A DNA stretch of 64,000 nt from Thiothrix eikelboomii (GCF_900167255.1 NZ_FUYB01000013.1:47923-111922); one strand, 5' to 3'; positions 16,861 to 26,550 are shown, counted from the first letter of the stretch. Numbers and translations: made by a program. The notes: generated by a model from the letters alone, not told the origin.

Positions 16861-17536
16861 TCTGTCGATTTTGCATTTGATTTTGAATGCCAGTCTAGTC
16901 GTAAAAATTGTGATGGGGCTATTGGTGTTGGCTTCCTTGCTTTCTTGGACTTTAATTTTTGTCAAAGCCAGCAAGCTCAAACACGCACGGCGGCAAGCAG
17001 AGCAGTTTGAAGAACGCTTTTGGAGTGGAATTTCATTACCCGCTCTCTATGATGAGTTAGCAAAAGCTCCACAGCGTTCCGGTTTAGCACGAATTTTTTA
17101 CGATGGTTTTCATGAATACCGCAGGCTGAGTCAATTAGATCAGACGCATCAGTTGCCTGCTACGGAAGCCGTACAGCGCTCCATGCGGGTGGCTGCTTCC
17201 AAAGAACTTGATGGTTTAGAGCAAAATCTAGCTTTCCTTGCCACCGTGGGTTCAACGAGTCCTTATGTCGGTTTGTTTGGTACGGTTTGGGGGATTATGC
17301 ATGCATTTTTATCCTTAGGGAAAATGCAGCAAGCGACTTTAGCGGTGGTCGCACCCGGGATTGCTGAGGCCTTGATTGCTACAGCGATTGGTTTATTTGC
17401 CGCTATCCCAGCTGTAGTGGCGTATAACCGCTTTGTAGATCATGTGGATCGCTTAGCAGTGACTTATGATAATTTCCGTGAAGAGTTTACTGCATTGTTA
17501 GAGCGTCATGCGGCGACCCAGCAGGTACGTCGATGA
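16850..17536 (+). CDS. tolQ: Tol-Pal system proton channel subunit TolQ
   Basis: TolQ is the inner-membrane motor subunit that with TolR uses the proton motive force to energise TolA for outer-membrane constriction at division. The first helix (residues 13-37), the cytoplasmic region with ASKELDGLEQNLAFLATVGSTSPYVGLFGTVWGIM, and the third helix APGIAEALIATAIGLFAAIPAVVAYN are all conserved. The GTG at 16850 is preferred over an ATG at 16793. GAGG lies 11 bases upstream, and the product then starts STDLSILHLILNASLV, in line with known TolQ proteins. The 3' end overlaps tolR by four bases. Confidence 0.93.
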   Translation: MSTDLSILHLILNASLVVKIVMGLLVLASLLSWTLIFVKASKLKHARRQAEQFEERFWSGISLPALYDELAKAPQRSGLARIFYDGFHEYRRLSQLDQTHQLPATEAVQRSMRVAASKELDGLEQNLAFLATVGSTSPYVGLFGTVWGIMHAFLSLGKMQQATLAVVAPGIAEALIATAIGLFAAIPAVVAYNRFVDHVDRLAVTYDNFREEFTALLERHAATQQVRR

Positions 17537-17943
17537 GACGCGCTCGTAAGTCGATGGCACAAATGAATGTTGTCCCTTATATCGACGTTATGTTGGTGTT
17601 ATTGGTGATTTTTATGGTTACCGCGCCGATGATGCAAGCGGGTGTGGCGATTGATGCTCCAGATGCTGATGCTTCACCGCTACAATCCGATAATCAGCAG
17701 GAACCTTTAATAATTTTAGTTGATCAAAGAGGACAATACCTGTTGCAGGATGGTGACACTTTGAATGCTAAACAGCTCACGACTTATGTAAAAGAGCAAT
17801 TAGCAGGCAAGCGCAATCGAGCCGTTAATATTCGAGCCGATGCAGGCGTTGAGTATCAGTATGTGATGACGGCGATGGTGGCCGCGCAAAGAGCAGGTGC
17901 TACAGCGATCCATTTATTGGCTGATCCGGTTAAACCTAAGTGA
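17533..17943 (+). CDS. tolR: Tol-Pal system subunit TolR
   Basis: TolR is the ExbD-like partner of TolQ, with one membrane helix and a periplasmic domain. The helix MNVVPYIDVMLVLLVIFMVTAPM contains the essential aspartate of the proton path (PYIDVMLVLLVIFM). The periplasmic part ends with the VMTAMVAAQRAGATAIHLLADP segment typical of the family. It overlaps tolQ by four bases and is separated from tolA by 57 bases. Confidence 0.94.
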   Translation: MRRARKSMAQMNVVPYIDVMLVLLVIFMVTAPMMQAGVAIDAPDADASPLQSDNQQEPLIILVDQRGQYLLQDGDTLNAKQLTTYVKEQLAGKRNRAVNIRADAGVEYQYVMTAMVAAQRAGATAIHLLADPVKPK

Positions 17944-18000
17944 GCAGCCTGCTAAACAACAAGGCTTTAAATTTGCAGGAACTGTAGAAATAAGTAAACC

Positions 18001-19500
18001 ATGTTCAAAGAACTGCTAAAGAATCCGGTTGCTCTCTTTTGGGCAATTATTATACATCTCCTTGTTCTGATACTGCTTATTGTTGGCTTTCAACTCAATA
18101 AAACGCCGCAGCCACCTGAGGAGTCGGTTGCTGTCGCAGTCAATGGCCTGAAACCTTTAGCAGAGCAAACCTCTGAACCCATTGAAGCCCCCTATCCGAT
18201 TGACGACCCTACGTCTAAGACTAAGGCTCAAGCCGAAGCACAAGCTAAAGCGGAACAAGAAGCAGAACGGCAACGGTTAGCTGAAGCAAAGAAACGTCAG
18301 CAGGCGGAGCAAGCCGCCTTAGAGGCTGAACGCAAACAAGAGGCAGCGGAACGTAAGCGTCAGGCTGAGCAAGAGCGCCAACAAGCCTTAGCAGATGCGT
18401 CTAAAGCTAAAGCTGAAGCCGCTAAAGCCGAAGCGGAACGGCAACAGGCGCTACAAGCCGAGCGGGAGCGTAAAGAGGCTGCTGAGCAAGCTTTGGAAGA
18501 AGCACAGCGTAAAGCCGATGCAGCTGAGCAAGCCCTAGCCGAAAAGCAACGCCAGCAAGCTTTGGCTGAAGAGCAAGAGCGTCAAGCCGCCGCTGAACGT
18601 GAATTAGAGCGTGAGCGGCGTAAAGCCGAAGCGGTTGAAAAGCAATTAGCTGAAGAGCGTCAGGCACGCTTACAAGCCGAGCAAGCTTGGGAAGAAAAAC
18701 AAAAACAGTTACAAGCTGAGCGTGATGCTGAGCAGCAAGCTTTAATTCGGCGGGTGGAAGCGGAAGCTCGTCAGCAACGTGAAGCCGAGGAAAAACAACA
18801 AGCAGCGGAGATTGAGCGTAAAATTAAAGAGGCTGAAGAAAAACGGTTAGCGGACGAAAAAAGACAAGCTGAAGAGAAAGCATTGGCCGAAAAGCGGGCT
18901 GCTTACCAAGAAAAATGGAAGGCTGAACAAGAAAAGCTCAAACAAGAAGCTGAGGCTAAAGCCAAGTCTGAAGCTGATAAGCAACGAGCCGAAGAGGCTG
19001 CTAAACGTAAGGCTGAAGAAGAACGTAAGTTGGCCGAAGCCAAAACTCGTGAAGATCAAGAGCGGCGCTTACGTGAAACCAGTGAGCGTGCTCGTGAGCA
19101 AAGAGCACGCGATCAAGCCGAAGCTGAGGCTAAGACTAAAGTGGCTGAAGAGCGTGCCAAGCAAGAAGCTGAAAAAGCTAGGCAAGAGGCTATTGCTAAG
19201 CAAAATAGTGGTCCCAGCCCCCAAGCGATGGAAAATGCAGCTTTAGCGTGGGGAGCACAAATAAAACGGCGGGTGAGTTCGCGCTGGAATCAACCGACCG
19301 ATACTTTTGGCATGCGTGCTACGGTGTCCTTATCCATTAAGCCCCCCGGTCATATTCGTGACTTGCGGGTCACGGATTGCAATGGTAGCCCTCAGTTTTG
19401 CGAATCCCTAACGGCAGCTTTGTATAAGTCAGAGCCGTTTCCTGAACCGGATTTACCCGAGCTTTATAATCAAAACTTAAGATTAATTTTTGAGCCATAA
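18001..19500 (+). CDS. tolA: Tol-Pal system protein TolA, with long coiled-coil domain
   Basis: TolA links the inner-membrane TolQR motor to TolB/Pal across the periplasm. A single N-terminal helix (about residues 13-30) is followed by a very long Ala/Glu/Gln/Lys/Arg-rich helical domain II (about residues 75-400) and a compact C-terminal domain III (about 405-499). Domain III has the typical WGAQIKRRVSSRWNQP start and TDCNGSPQFCESLTAALYKSEPFPEPD. The two cysteines there match the disulfide of domain III. At 499 residues it is longer than the roughly 420-residue E. coli protein because domain II is extended. The repetitive coding bases make this stretch prone to indel variation. Confidence 0.92.
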   Translation: MFKELLKNPVALFWAIIIHLLVLILLIVGFQLNKTPQPPEESVAVAVNGLKPLAEQTSEPIEAPYPIDDPTSKTKAQAEAQAKAEQEAERQRLAEAKKRQQAEQAALEAERKQEAAERKRQAEQERQQALADASKAKAEAAKAEAERQQALQAERERKEAAEQALEEAQRKADAAEQALAEKQRQQALAEEQERQAAAERELERERRKAEAVEKQLAEERQARLQAEQAWEEKQKQLQAERDAEQQALIRRVEAEARQQREAEEKQQAAEIERKIKEAEEKRLADEKRQAEEKALAEKRAAYQEKWKAEQEKLKQEAEAKAKSEADKQRAEEAAKRKAEEERKLAEAKTREDQERRLRETSERAREQRARDQAEAEAKTKVAEERAKQEAEKARQEAIAKQNSGPSPQAMENAALAWGAQIKRRVSSRWNQPTDTFGMRATVSLSIKPPGHIRDLRVTDCNGSPQFCESLTAALYKSEPFPEPDLPELYNQNLRLIFEP

Positions 19501-19502
19501 CC

Positions 19503-20750
19503 ATGAAACATCCGCTTATTGTGTTGTTATTGTTCGTCAGTGGACTAATGGTCTCCATGACCAGTCGTGCTGAGTTAGTGATTCGTATCACCGACGGTAC
19601 GAATGATGGTATTCCGGTGATGATTGTACCCTTCCAAGGGGGCGATTTAGCCGGTGTGATTGAAGCTGATTTGCAGCGCACGGGGCTGTTTACACTAATT
19701 GATCCGGCTAAAGCCGGCCAAGCCTTAGGTTTAGGGCAGCCCTTTCAAACTGAGCCATTGCGAGCCAGTGGGGCTGAATATGTGATTGTGGGTAAGCAAG
19801 CGGGTTCTTTGGAGTTTGAAATTCTGAATGCGGCCACAGGTCAACGGGCAGCAGGCTATCGCATTGCGCAAAGCTCGAATACACGGCGGATGGGGCATAA
19901 AGCGGCCGATTTAATTTTTGAACGCCTAACTGGCAAAAGAGGGGCTTTTGATACACAAGTTGCTTATGTTTCTGCAAGTGGCCCTCCCAAAGCGCAAACT
20001 TATCAATTGATTGTGGCAGATGCAGATGGGTTTAATCCGCGTACTATTTTGCGTTCGAATAAACCCGTGATGTCACCCAGTTGGGCACCTGATGGCAGTC
20101 GTCTAGCCTATGTTTCTTATGAAAGTGATCGCTCAGTGATTTATGTGCAGGATTTAGTATCCGGTGCTAAACGTGTGCTAGCAGATCATCCGGGGATGAA
20201 TGCGGCCCCTGCGTGGTCACCCGATGGGCGTTTCTTGGCGATGAGTTTGTCACAGGAAGGTAATCCCGATATTTATTTAATGGATGCGAATGGCGGTGGT
20301 TTACGGCAGATCACCACGACTAAGGCGATTGATACCGAACCCGCTTGGGCGAATAACAATACGATTATTTATACCTCTGATGAGAGCGGCCGTCCGCAGT
20401 TGTATCGGACGACTGTGGCAGGGGGTGAAGGTTCACGTTTGACCTTTACGGGTGAATACAATGCTGCACCGAGTATCGTCGGCAATACGATTGCGATGGT
20501 AAGGGATATTGGTAGTGCGAATCGTATTGCTTTGATGAATGCCGCTTCTAAAGATTCTAGGTTGGTCTCTGAAGGTAGTTATGACGAGTCGCCTGCTTTG
20601 GCACCCAATGGGGAGATGGTGATTTATGCCACTGAAGCAGGTGGGCGTGGAGTGCTGGCGGTGGCGAGTGCGAATGGTAAAGCCCGCCAAGTTTTAGCCA
20701 CTCAAGTGGATGATGTACGTGACCCAGCATGGTCGCCGTATTTAGATTAA
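19503..20750 (+). CDS. tolB: Tol-Pal system beta-propeller protein TolB
   Basis: TolB is the periplasmic protein that contacts Pal, OmpA and TolA. A Sec signal peptide (ending near SMTSRA, residue 23) is followed by an N-terminal domain with VIRITDGTNDGIPVMIVPFQG. A six-bladed WD40-like propeller comes next; its blades repeat the motif SWAPDGSRLAYVSYES, AWSPDGRFLAMSLS, and AWANNNTIIYTSDESGRPQLY. The length of 415 residues is normal. It begins two bases after the tolA stop. Confidence 0.95.
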   Translation: MKHPLIVLLLFVSGLMVSMTSRAELVIRITDGTNDGIPVMIVPFQGGDLAGVIEADLQRTGLFTLIDPAKAGQALGLGQPFQTEPLRASGAEYVIVGKQAGSLEFEILNAATGQRAAGYRIAQSSNTRRMGHKAADLIFERLTGKRGAFDTQVAYVSASGPPKAQTYQLIVADADGFNPRTILRSNKPVMSPSWAPDGSRLAYVSYESDRSVIYVQDLVSGAKRVLADHPGMNAAPAWSPDGRFLAMSLSQEGNPDIYLMDANGGGLRQITTTKAIDTEPAWANNNTIIYTSDESGRPQLYRTTVAGGEGSRLTFTGEYNAAPSIVGNTIAMVRDIGSANRIALMNAASKDSRLVSEGSYDESPALAPNGEMVIYATEAGGRGVLAVASANGKARQVLATQVDDVRDPAWSPYLD

Positions 20751-20775
20751 TGCTTTGAATGAGGGAATAATAACC

Positions 20776-21510
20776 ATGCATCATAACAGTTTTTTAAGCT
20801 GTCTCCTCGCCGTGGGCGTGTTGAGTGGCTGCCAAGTCGCTCCTCCTCCTCAACCTATTCCCGATTTGGGGGCTTTTCAAGGTGGCGGTTATGGCGGTGT
20901 GGGTCAAGGTGGCATAGGTCAAGGTGGCATAGGTCAAGGTGGCATAGGTCAAGGTGGCATAGGTCAAGGTGGCGCAGGCGGGTCAGGTCAATATGGTTCT
21001 GGTGCGGGTGGTCAATCTCCACAGGGTGGGCAACCGGGTATCGGTGGCGCAGGCCAAGGCCAATATGCTGGGCAGGGGCAAGGAGGGTATGGGCAAGGCG
21101 GTTATGGTGGTACGCTGGCAGGCCAAGGTAATAGCCCTTATTCTCCTGCTGATTTGAATAATCCGGGGAGTATTTTAGCTCAGCGGGTTATTTATTTTGA
21201 TTATGATCAAGCAAGTATTCGTGCGGAGTATTTGCCAGTCTTGCAAGCCCATGCTTCTTTATTAGGTGCTTATCCTAACTTAAAAATAAGACTGGAAGGA
21301 CATGCAGACGAACGCGGTTCACGCGAGTACAATGTAGCCTTATCGGAACGTCGAGGTTACTCAGTACGTGACTATATGGCGGCGCGAGGGCTGAAAAATC
21401 AGCAAGCTGAAATAGTGGGTTATGGGGAAGAAGTACCCGCTTCACTAGGACATGGTGAAAAATCATGGAGTGAAAACCGCCGAGTTGAAATAATTTATGT
21501 AGGAGAATAA
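20776..21510 (+). CDS. pal: Peptidoglycan-associated lipoprotein Pal with glycine-rich linker
   Basis: Pal anchors the outer membrane to peptidoglycan and is the outer-membrane end of the Tol-Pal machine. The lipobox LSGC gives lipid-modified Cys near residue 18. A long Gly/Gln-rich linker follows (about residues 32-125), built from GIGQG pentapeptides. The OmpA-like peptidoglycan-binding domain comes last, with IYFDYDQASIRAEYLPVL, LEGHADERGSREYNVALSERR and ENRRVEIIY. The ATG at 20776 has GAGGGA about nine bases upstream and is preferred over a TTG at 20755. The linker is unusually long and repetitive for Pal. Confidence 0.93.
   Translation: MHHNSFLSCLLAVGVLSGCQVAPPPQPIPDLGAFQGGGYGGVGQGGIGQGGIGQGGIGQGGIGQGGAGGSGQYGSGAGGQSPQGGQPGIGGAGQGQYAGQGQGGYGQGGYGGTLAGQGNSPYSPADLNNPGSILAQRVIYFDYDQASIRAEYLPVLQAHASLLGAYPNLKIRLEGHADERGSREYNVALSERRGYSVRDYMAARGLKNQQAEIVGYGEEVPASLGHGEKSWSENRRVEIIYVGE
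20896..20970 (+). repeat. 15-base tandem repeat in the pal linker
   Basis: Four perfect tandem copies of the 15-base unit GGCATAGGTCAAGGT occupy 20911-20970, preceded by one imperfect copy at 20896-20910. The unit encodes the pentapeptide GIGQG. Because the unit length is a multiple of three, copy-number change would lengthen or shorten the Pal linker without breaking the frame. Confidence 0.9.
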
Positions 21511-21515
21511 AGGGT

Positions 21516-22751
21516 ATGTGTTACAAGCTCGACCGGAGCCTATTCGGTGTTCTGGTGGCTATGATGTTGGTCGCATCACCTGCACAGGCGCTAAATGATG
21601 ACGTCGCGGTGCAGTTATTAGAGCGCCTCAATGATTTAGAGGGAGAAGTGAGTGCTTTACGTAGCGAAAATGAAAGCTTAAAAGATAAGCTCGACGGTGC
21701 TCTAACTCGTGAGGATGATGAAAGCCAAGTTAAAACTGAAGCAGTACAAGCGGGTGCAGAAGACGGGATTAATTTAGAAGAGCAGGCTAAGGCTATTGAA
21801 CCTGCATCGACTGAACTCCAAATTCCGGGCGTTAATATGATTGTTGAGGAGGTTGAGCCAGCAGGCGTTGTGGATGCAACCGATATTCCTTCTTTAGAAC
21901 AAGAGGCGGTTAGCAGTGAAGCTGCAGCAACTCCTATGGATAGTACGACGCAATCCGCCTCCGAATCTGCGGCATCAGCCGATTTTTTAACAACTAGTCC
22001 TGTGGATGCAGCTCCAGCTTTATTAAATGCAGGTGCTGCGGCCGCTACCGCTGAGTCAACAGCTACTGCACTGCCGACTGAAGCGGCGACTCCTGAACTT
22101 GCTCCAGCTCCAGTGGTGACTTCAACGACGCCTGCCCCAGTAACTACGCCGGACAGCACTAGTCCAGCGACTGCTCAAGCTCCAAGTACTGCTATAACAT
22201 CTGAGGCTAGTCAAACAGCACCGGTGGTTGATCCAAAAAGTAAAGATAGCTATTACTACTATGGTACGCCTGAAGAGCAGAATAGCGCGCATAGCACGGA
22301 GATCAAGCCAGTCGTAGCGGCTGTCCCCGCAGCAACCAACCCTACCACTGATAGCCCTGATCAAGGTCGCAAGGCGAAGGCTGATTACAATCAGGCCTAT
22401 CAGTTATTGGTGAATAAGCCTGCTGAGGCTGCGCCCTTATTTCGTAATTTCTTAGCAAGTTATCCGCAGCATGAATTGGCAGCGAATGCACAGTATTGGC
22501 TAGCAGAGGCTTTATATGCGCAAAAAGACTTTGAAGGTGCTTCGCAAGAGTTTATGAAAGTGCTTAAGCAATACAAAGACAGCCCTAAATCTTCGGGGGC
22601 GGCTTTAAAGTTGGGTTATTCCTTTTATGAGCTACAACAGTGGGAATATGCACGTCGAACCCTAGAAGATACCGTGCGCTTCTTCCCTGATACGAGTTCA
22701 GCAAAATTAGCCGAAGCGCGCTTACAAAAGATGAAAAATGAAGGGCATTAA
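21516..22751 (+). CDS. cpoB: Cell division coordinator CpoB (YbgF)
   Basis: CpoB is the periplasmic TPR protein that couples peptidoglycan synthesis to Tol-driven outer-membrane constriction. After a signal peptide (ending near SPAQA, residue 25) there is a short coiled coil, LLERLNDLEGEVSALRSENESLKDKL, which in relatives mediates trimerisation. A long Ala/Thr/Pro/Ser-rich linker (about residues 75-260) follows. The C-terminal TPR domain (about 285-411) has ADYNQAYQLLVNKPAEAAPLFRNFL, NAQYWLAEALYAQKDFEGA and ALKLGYSFYELQQWEYARRTL. The linker makes it longer than the roughly 260-residue E. coli protein. It is the last gene of the tol operon and is followed by a terminator. Confidence 0.92.
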   Translation: MCYKLDRSLFGVLVAMMLVASPAQALNDDVAVQLLERLNDLEGEVSALRSENESLKDKLDGALTREDDESQVKTEAVQAGAEDGINLEEQAKAIEPASTELQIPGVNMIVEEVEPAGVVDATDIPSLEQEAVSSEAAATPMDSTTQSASESAASADFLTTSPVDAAPALLNAGAAAATAESTATALPTEAATPELAPAPVVTSTTPAPVTTPDSTSPATAQAPSTAITSEASQTAPVVDPKSKDSYYYYGTPEEQNSAHSTEIKPVVAAVPAATNPTTDSPDQGRKAKADYNQAYQLLVNKPAEAAPLFRNFLASYPQHELAANAQYWLAEALYAQKDFEGASQEFMKVLKQYKDSPKSSGAALKLGYSFYELQQWEYARRTLEDTVRFFPDTSSAKLAEARLQKMKNEGH

Positions 22752-22779
22752 AGGCTAGTTAGTGATTGGATGATTCTCT

Positions 22780-22806
22780 AAAAACCGGCGCTTAGCCGGT
22801 TTTTCC
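22780..22806 (+). terminator. Rho-independent terminator of the tol-pal operon
   Basis: A stem of ACCGGC paired with GCCGGT (extended by flanking A and T residues) has a five-base loop and is followed by a run of T residues. It lies about 30 bases after the cpoB stop. Confidence 0.85.
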
Positions 22807-22919
22807 TTTTATAAATAAAACTTATTCATATAGATAAAAATTATTGTTGCTAGATCAAGCGAGATGGTCGAAGATGCGCAGTTAAGTATATTACTGTATT
22901 ACTATATTCAGAGGTACAG

Positions 22920-25844
22920 ATGAGCGCATTGCCAGAGTTTGAGCCACGAGGGAAGCAAGAGGTTAAAGCCACCACATGTTATATGTGTGCTTGCCGTTGC
23001 GGCATCCATGTTACGGTCGAGGATAATAAGGTTCGCTATATTCAAGGCAATCGCGACCATCCGATTAATAAAGGCGTGCTCTGTGCTAAGGGCAATGCTG
23101 GCATTATGAAGCAAAATTCGCCTGCCAAGCTTAACTCTCCCCTCTTGCGTAAACCGGGTACAGAGCGTGGTGCGGGTAAATTTGAAGCGATTACGATGGC
23201 AGAAGCCTTGGATATTCTGGAAGCACGCTTACGCAAAATTCGCGCCACCGACCCGCTGAAGCTGGCTTACTTTACAGGGCGCGACCAAATGCAAGCACTG
23301 ACGGGCTTTTGGGCTTCGCAATTTGGTACCCTGAATTGGGCTGCACATGGTGGTTTTTGCTCAGTGAATATGGCAGCCGGTGGCTTATACACGATGGGGC
23401 ATGCTTTCTGGGAATTTGGTGATCCTGATTGGGATCGCACCAAATACTTCATGCTCTGGGGGGTGGCTGATGATCATGCGTCTAATCCGATTAAAATTGG
23501 CCTAGAAAAACTCAAGCGCAATGGGGGCAAATTCATTGGCGTGAACCCCGCACGTACAGGCTATCAGGCGATTGCCGATGAGTGGGTGGCGATTAAGCCG
23601 GGTACTGATGCGATGCTGGCATTGTCGATGCTGCATGTCTTATTGAAAAATGATCAATTCGATTGGGAATTCCTGATTCGTTATACCAATGCGACCCATT
23701 TAGTGGTGCATACACCGAATCAAAAAGGTCATGGGTTATTGCTACGTGACACCGACGGTAAGCCTTTGGTTTGGGATCTGAAGCTAGAAGCTGCTGTCGA
23801 TGGCACACGCCCAGAGATTAGCCCCGCCTTGTTTTTTGATGCGGTGGTGAACGGTCAGCCCGTTAAATCAGTCATGACCCTGATTGCCGAAGAGTATCTA
23901 GGTGAGCAATATACGCCAGAAAACGCCGCCAAAATTTGCGGGGTACCTGCTGAGCAGATTGAGCGTTTAGCCTTGGAAATGGCGCATGTTGCGTTTAAAG
24001 AAACGATTGAAGTAGATGTCCCTGAAGGCTGGACAGATTGGGCTGGGCGTAAGCATTATAAATTTATCGGTCGTCCGGTTTCGATGCATGCCATGCGCGG
24101 GATTTCGGCGCACTCGAATGGTTTTCAGACGTGTCGGGCGATCCATTTCTTGCAAATTATGCTCGGTACGATTGATGTCCCCGGTGGGCATTTAGCTAAG
24201 CCACCTTATCCTAAGCATATTCCGCCTGCGATTAAACCGGCGAAAGACTGTGCACCCAATACACCTTTGAAAGGTCCACCCTTGGGTTTCCCAACTGGGC
24301 CGGAAGACTTGGTGATGGATGCCAACGGTAAAGCCAAGCGCATTGATAAGGCCTATTCGTGGGATGCGCCCATGTCGAATCACGGCTTGATGCACATGGT
24401 GATTACCAATGCAGTGAATGGTGACCCCTATAAAATCGACACGCTGATGATGTTCATGGCGAATATGGCCTGGAATTCGACGATGAATACCGCCGAAATT
24501 CAAGACATGCTGCGTGAGAAAGAAACAGATGGCGAATATAAGATTCCCTTTATCGTGGTATCGGATGCTTATCATTCAGAGATGGTCAATTTTGCCGATT
24601 TAATTATCCCTGATACCACCTATTTGGAGCGCTGGGATACGATTTCGATGCTGGATCGGCCGATTTCAGAGCCTCATGCGGCTTGTGATGCCATTCGCCA
24701 ACCGGTGATTAAGCCAGAACGTGATGTTTTATCTTGGCAGGAAGTGCAAGTGGAATTAGCCGGGCGCTTAGGTTTTCCAGCCTTCACCCAACCGGATGGC
24801 TCACGCAAATACAAAGACTACAAAGACTTCATTATCAATTGGCAACGCGAGCCGGGGATTGGCTTTTTAGCGGGTTGGCGTTTGGATGATGAGGGCAATG
24901 AGGTTCATCTGCGTGGCAAGCCCAATCCAAAACAGTGGGAGCGCTATGCGAAAAATGGTGCCTTCTTTGAAATGCATTTACCCAAGCATATCCGCTATTA
25001 CCGCCACGCGAATAAAGATTATTTGGAATTTGCTAAAAATGCCGCGTGGGTGGGTTCAACGAATCAAATCATTATTGAACTGTACTCTGAAACTCAGCAG
25101 CGTTTTAAATTAGCGGGGCAGGGCTTATACGATGGCCCGATGCCGACTGAGGCACATCATAAAGAGCGCTTGAGTACTTATTTTAATCCGCTGCCGTTTT
25201 ATTATAAGCCGCTTGAGCAATGTCGAATTGATGAGGATGAATATCCCTTCTATGCAGTGAATCAGCGCCCAATGTTTATGTATCACTCTTGGGATTCGCA
25301 GAATGCTTGGCTGCGGCAGATTTGCGCCCAGAATTTCTTGTATATGAATCGCCAGCGCGGCACAGCGATGGGCATCAAGGATGAAGCTTGGTGCTGGGTC
25401 GAATCGCATCATGGCAAAATTCGGGTGCAAGTGAAGCTAGTCGAAGCCTGTCAATACGACACAGTGTGGACTTGGAATGCGATTGCTAAGCAAAAAGGAG
25501 CTTGGGGCTTGGATGAAACTGCCAATGAGGCTAATGATGGTTTCTTAATGAATCATCTGATTTCTGAGCTATTGCCAGTGAAAAACGATCCCCTTGATAA
25601 AGTAACCAATTCTGACCCCATCACGGGGCAAGCTGCATGGTATGACTTGAAGGTGAAGGTCTACCCCGCTGCTGAGGGTGAAACGGGTACCTGGCCGATT
25701 TTCCCGGTGATTAAGCCTTTGCCGAATGGGAATATCTCGCCAGAGGTTTTGCGTTATCAAGCCCATACCGCAGTCAATTTACAACGTCCGATGAGTGATG
25801 TATTGCAACGGGGCAGTGTGCATGACAACGAGCGTGGCCTGTGA
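22920..25844 (+). CDS. soeA: Sulfite-oxidising enzyme catalytic subunit SoeA (molybdopterin oxidoreductase)
   Basis: SoeA is the molybdenum (bis-MGD) subunit of the membrane-bound, cytoplasm-facing sulfite dehydrogenase that oxidises sulfite to sulfate in phototrophic and chemotrophic sulfur oxidisers. The N-terminus has the [4Fe-4S] motif CYMCACRCGIHV followed by GVLCAKGNAG. The rest is a full-length MopB fold of 974 residues ending in a molydopterin-dinucleotide-binding domain (YPFYAVNQRPMFMYHSW). There is no Tat signal, in agreement with a cytoplasmic location. It is followed by soeB after 10 bases and soeC after a further 11. The identification as Soe rather than polysulfide or DMSO reductase rests on the lack of a signal peptide, length and the sulfur-oxidiser setting. 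Confidence 0.9.
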   Translation: MSALPEFEPRGKQEVKATTCYMCACRCGIHVTVEDNKVRYIQGNRDHPINKGVLCAKGNAGIMKQNSPAKLNSPLLRKPGTERGAGKFEAITMAEALDILEARLRKIRATDPLKLAYFTGRDQMQALTGFWASQFGTLNWAAHGGFCSVNMAAGGLYTMGHAFWEFGDPDWDRTKYFMLWGVADDHASNPIKIGLEKLKRNGGKFIGVNPARTGYQAIADEWVAIKPGTDAMLALSMLHVLLKNDQFDWEFLIRYTNATHLVVHTPNQKGHGLLLRDTDGKPLVWDLKLEAAVDGTRPEISPALFFDAVVNGQPVKSVMTLIAEEYLGEQYTPENAAKICGVPAEQIERLALEMAHVAFKETIEVDVPEGWTDWAGRKHYKFIGRPVSMHAMRGISAHSNGFQTCRAIHFLQIMLGTIDVPGGHLAKPPYPKHIPPAIKPAKDCAPNTPLKGPPLGFPTGPEDLVMDANGKAKRIDKAYSWDAPMSNHGLMHMVITNAVNGDPYKIDTLMMFMANMAWNSTMNTAEIQDMLREKETDGEYKIPFIVVSDAYHSEMVNFADLIIPDTTYLERWDTISMLDRPISEPHAACDAIRQPVIKPERDVLSWQEVQVELAGRLGFPAFTQPDGSRKYKDYKDFIINWQREPGIGFLAGWRLDDEGNEVHLRGKPNPKQWERYAKNGAFFEMHLPKHIRYYRHANKDYLEFAKNAAWVGSTNQIIIELYSETQQRFKLAGQGLYDGPMPTEAHHKERLSTYFNPLPFYYKPLEQCRIDEDEYPFYAVNQRPMFMYHSWDSQNAWLRQICAQNFLYMNRQRGTAMGIKDEAWCWVESHHGKIRVQVKLVEACQYDTVWTWNAIAKQKGAWGLDETANEANDGFLMNHLISELLPVKNDPLDKVTNSDPITGQAAWYDLKVKVYPAAEGETGTWPIFPVIKPLPNGNISPEVLRYQAHTAVNLQRPMSDVLQRGSVHDNERGL

Positions 25845-25854
25845 GGAGTAAGCC

Positions 25855-26550
25855 ATGAAATTAGGTTTAGTAATTGATTTAGATGTCTGCGTGGGCTGCC
25901 ACGGTTGTGCGGTATCTTGTAAACAATGGAATACCTCGGGGACAACCGGACCACTCACTGATTACCGCCCCTATGGTGAGGACCCCAGTGGCGTATGGTT
26001 TAACCGGATTCGTAGCTATGAAGTCGGTGATTATCCGCACAATAAAACCATTAATTTTCCAATGTCGTGTATGCATTGCGAACAGGCTGATTGCGTGGAT
26101 GTTTGCCCAACCGGGGCGAGCTATAAGCGTGCCGAAGATGGGGTGGTGCTGGTCGACCAAGATAAATGTATGGGTTGCAATTATTGCTCATGGGCTTGCC
26201 CTTATGGTGCACGTGAATTAGATCGTTCGTCCGGCACAATGAAGAAATGCACCTTATGTATTGATCGTATCTACGACGAGCGTTTAGATGAATATGACCG
26301 CCAGCCGTCTTGTGTGATCACTTGCCCCGCGCATGCCCGTCATTTTGGTGATTTCGACGATCCTGAATCGAAGGTAAGCAAGCTAGTGCGCGAACGGGGC
26401 GGCTATGCACTGATGCCTGAGCTTGGTTATAACCCCACCAACCGCTACCTACCTCCGCGTATCACTCGCCCGATTCCGACTGAAGATGTGAGCAAGAAAT
26501 CACTGATCAGCTCGGTGAAAGAGTGGGTCAATAAAGCGGTTGCGCGTTAA
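25855..26550 (+). CDS. soeB: Sulfite-oxidising enzyme iron-sulfur subunit SoeB
   Basis: SoeB is the electron-transfer subunit carrying four [4Fe-4S] clusters, taking electrons from SoeA to the membrane subunit. The 231-residue sequence contains the four expected cysteine groups: CVGCHGCAVSCK near the N-terminus, CMHCEQADCVDVCPTGA, CMGCNYCSWACPYGAR, and CTLCIDR paired with CVITCPAHA. This is the DmsB/PsrB/NrfC arrangement. It has no signal peptide. It sits between soeA and soeC with short spacers in one operon. Confidence 0.93.
   Translation: MKLGLVIDLDVCVGCHGCAVSCKQWNTSGTTGPLTDYRPYGEDPSGVWFNRIRSYEVGDYPHNKTINFPMSCMHCEQADCVDVCPTGASYKRAEDGVVLVDQDKCMGCNYCSWACPYGARELDRSSGTMKKCTLCIDRIYDERLDEYDRQPSCVITCPAHARHFGDFDDPESKVSKLVRERGGYALMPELGYNPTNRYLPPRITRPIPTEDVSKKSLISSVKEWVNKAVAR

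Noticed and set aside
21521..22159. Long open frame opposite cpoB (212 codons, minus strand, Ser/Ala/Val-rich)
   Set aside because: It mirrors the Ala/Thr/Pro-rich linker of cpoB and has no independent support.
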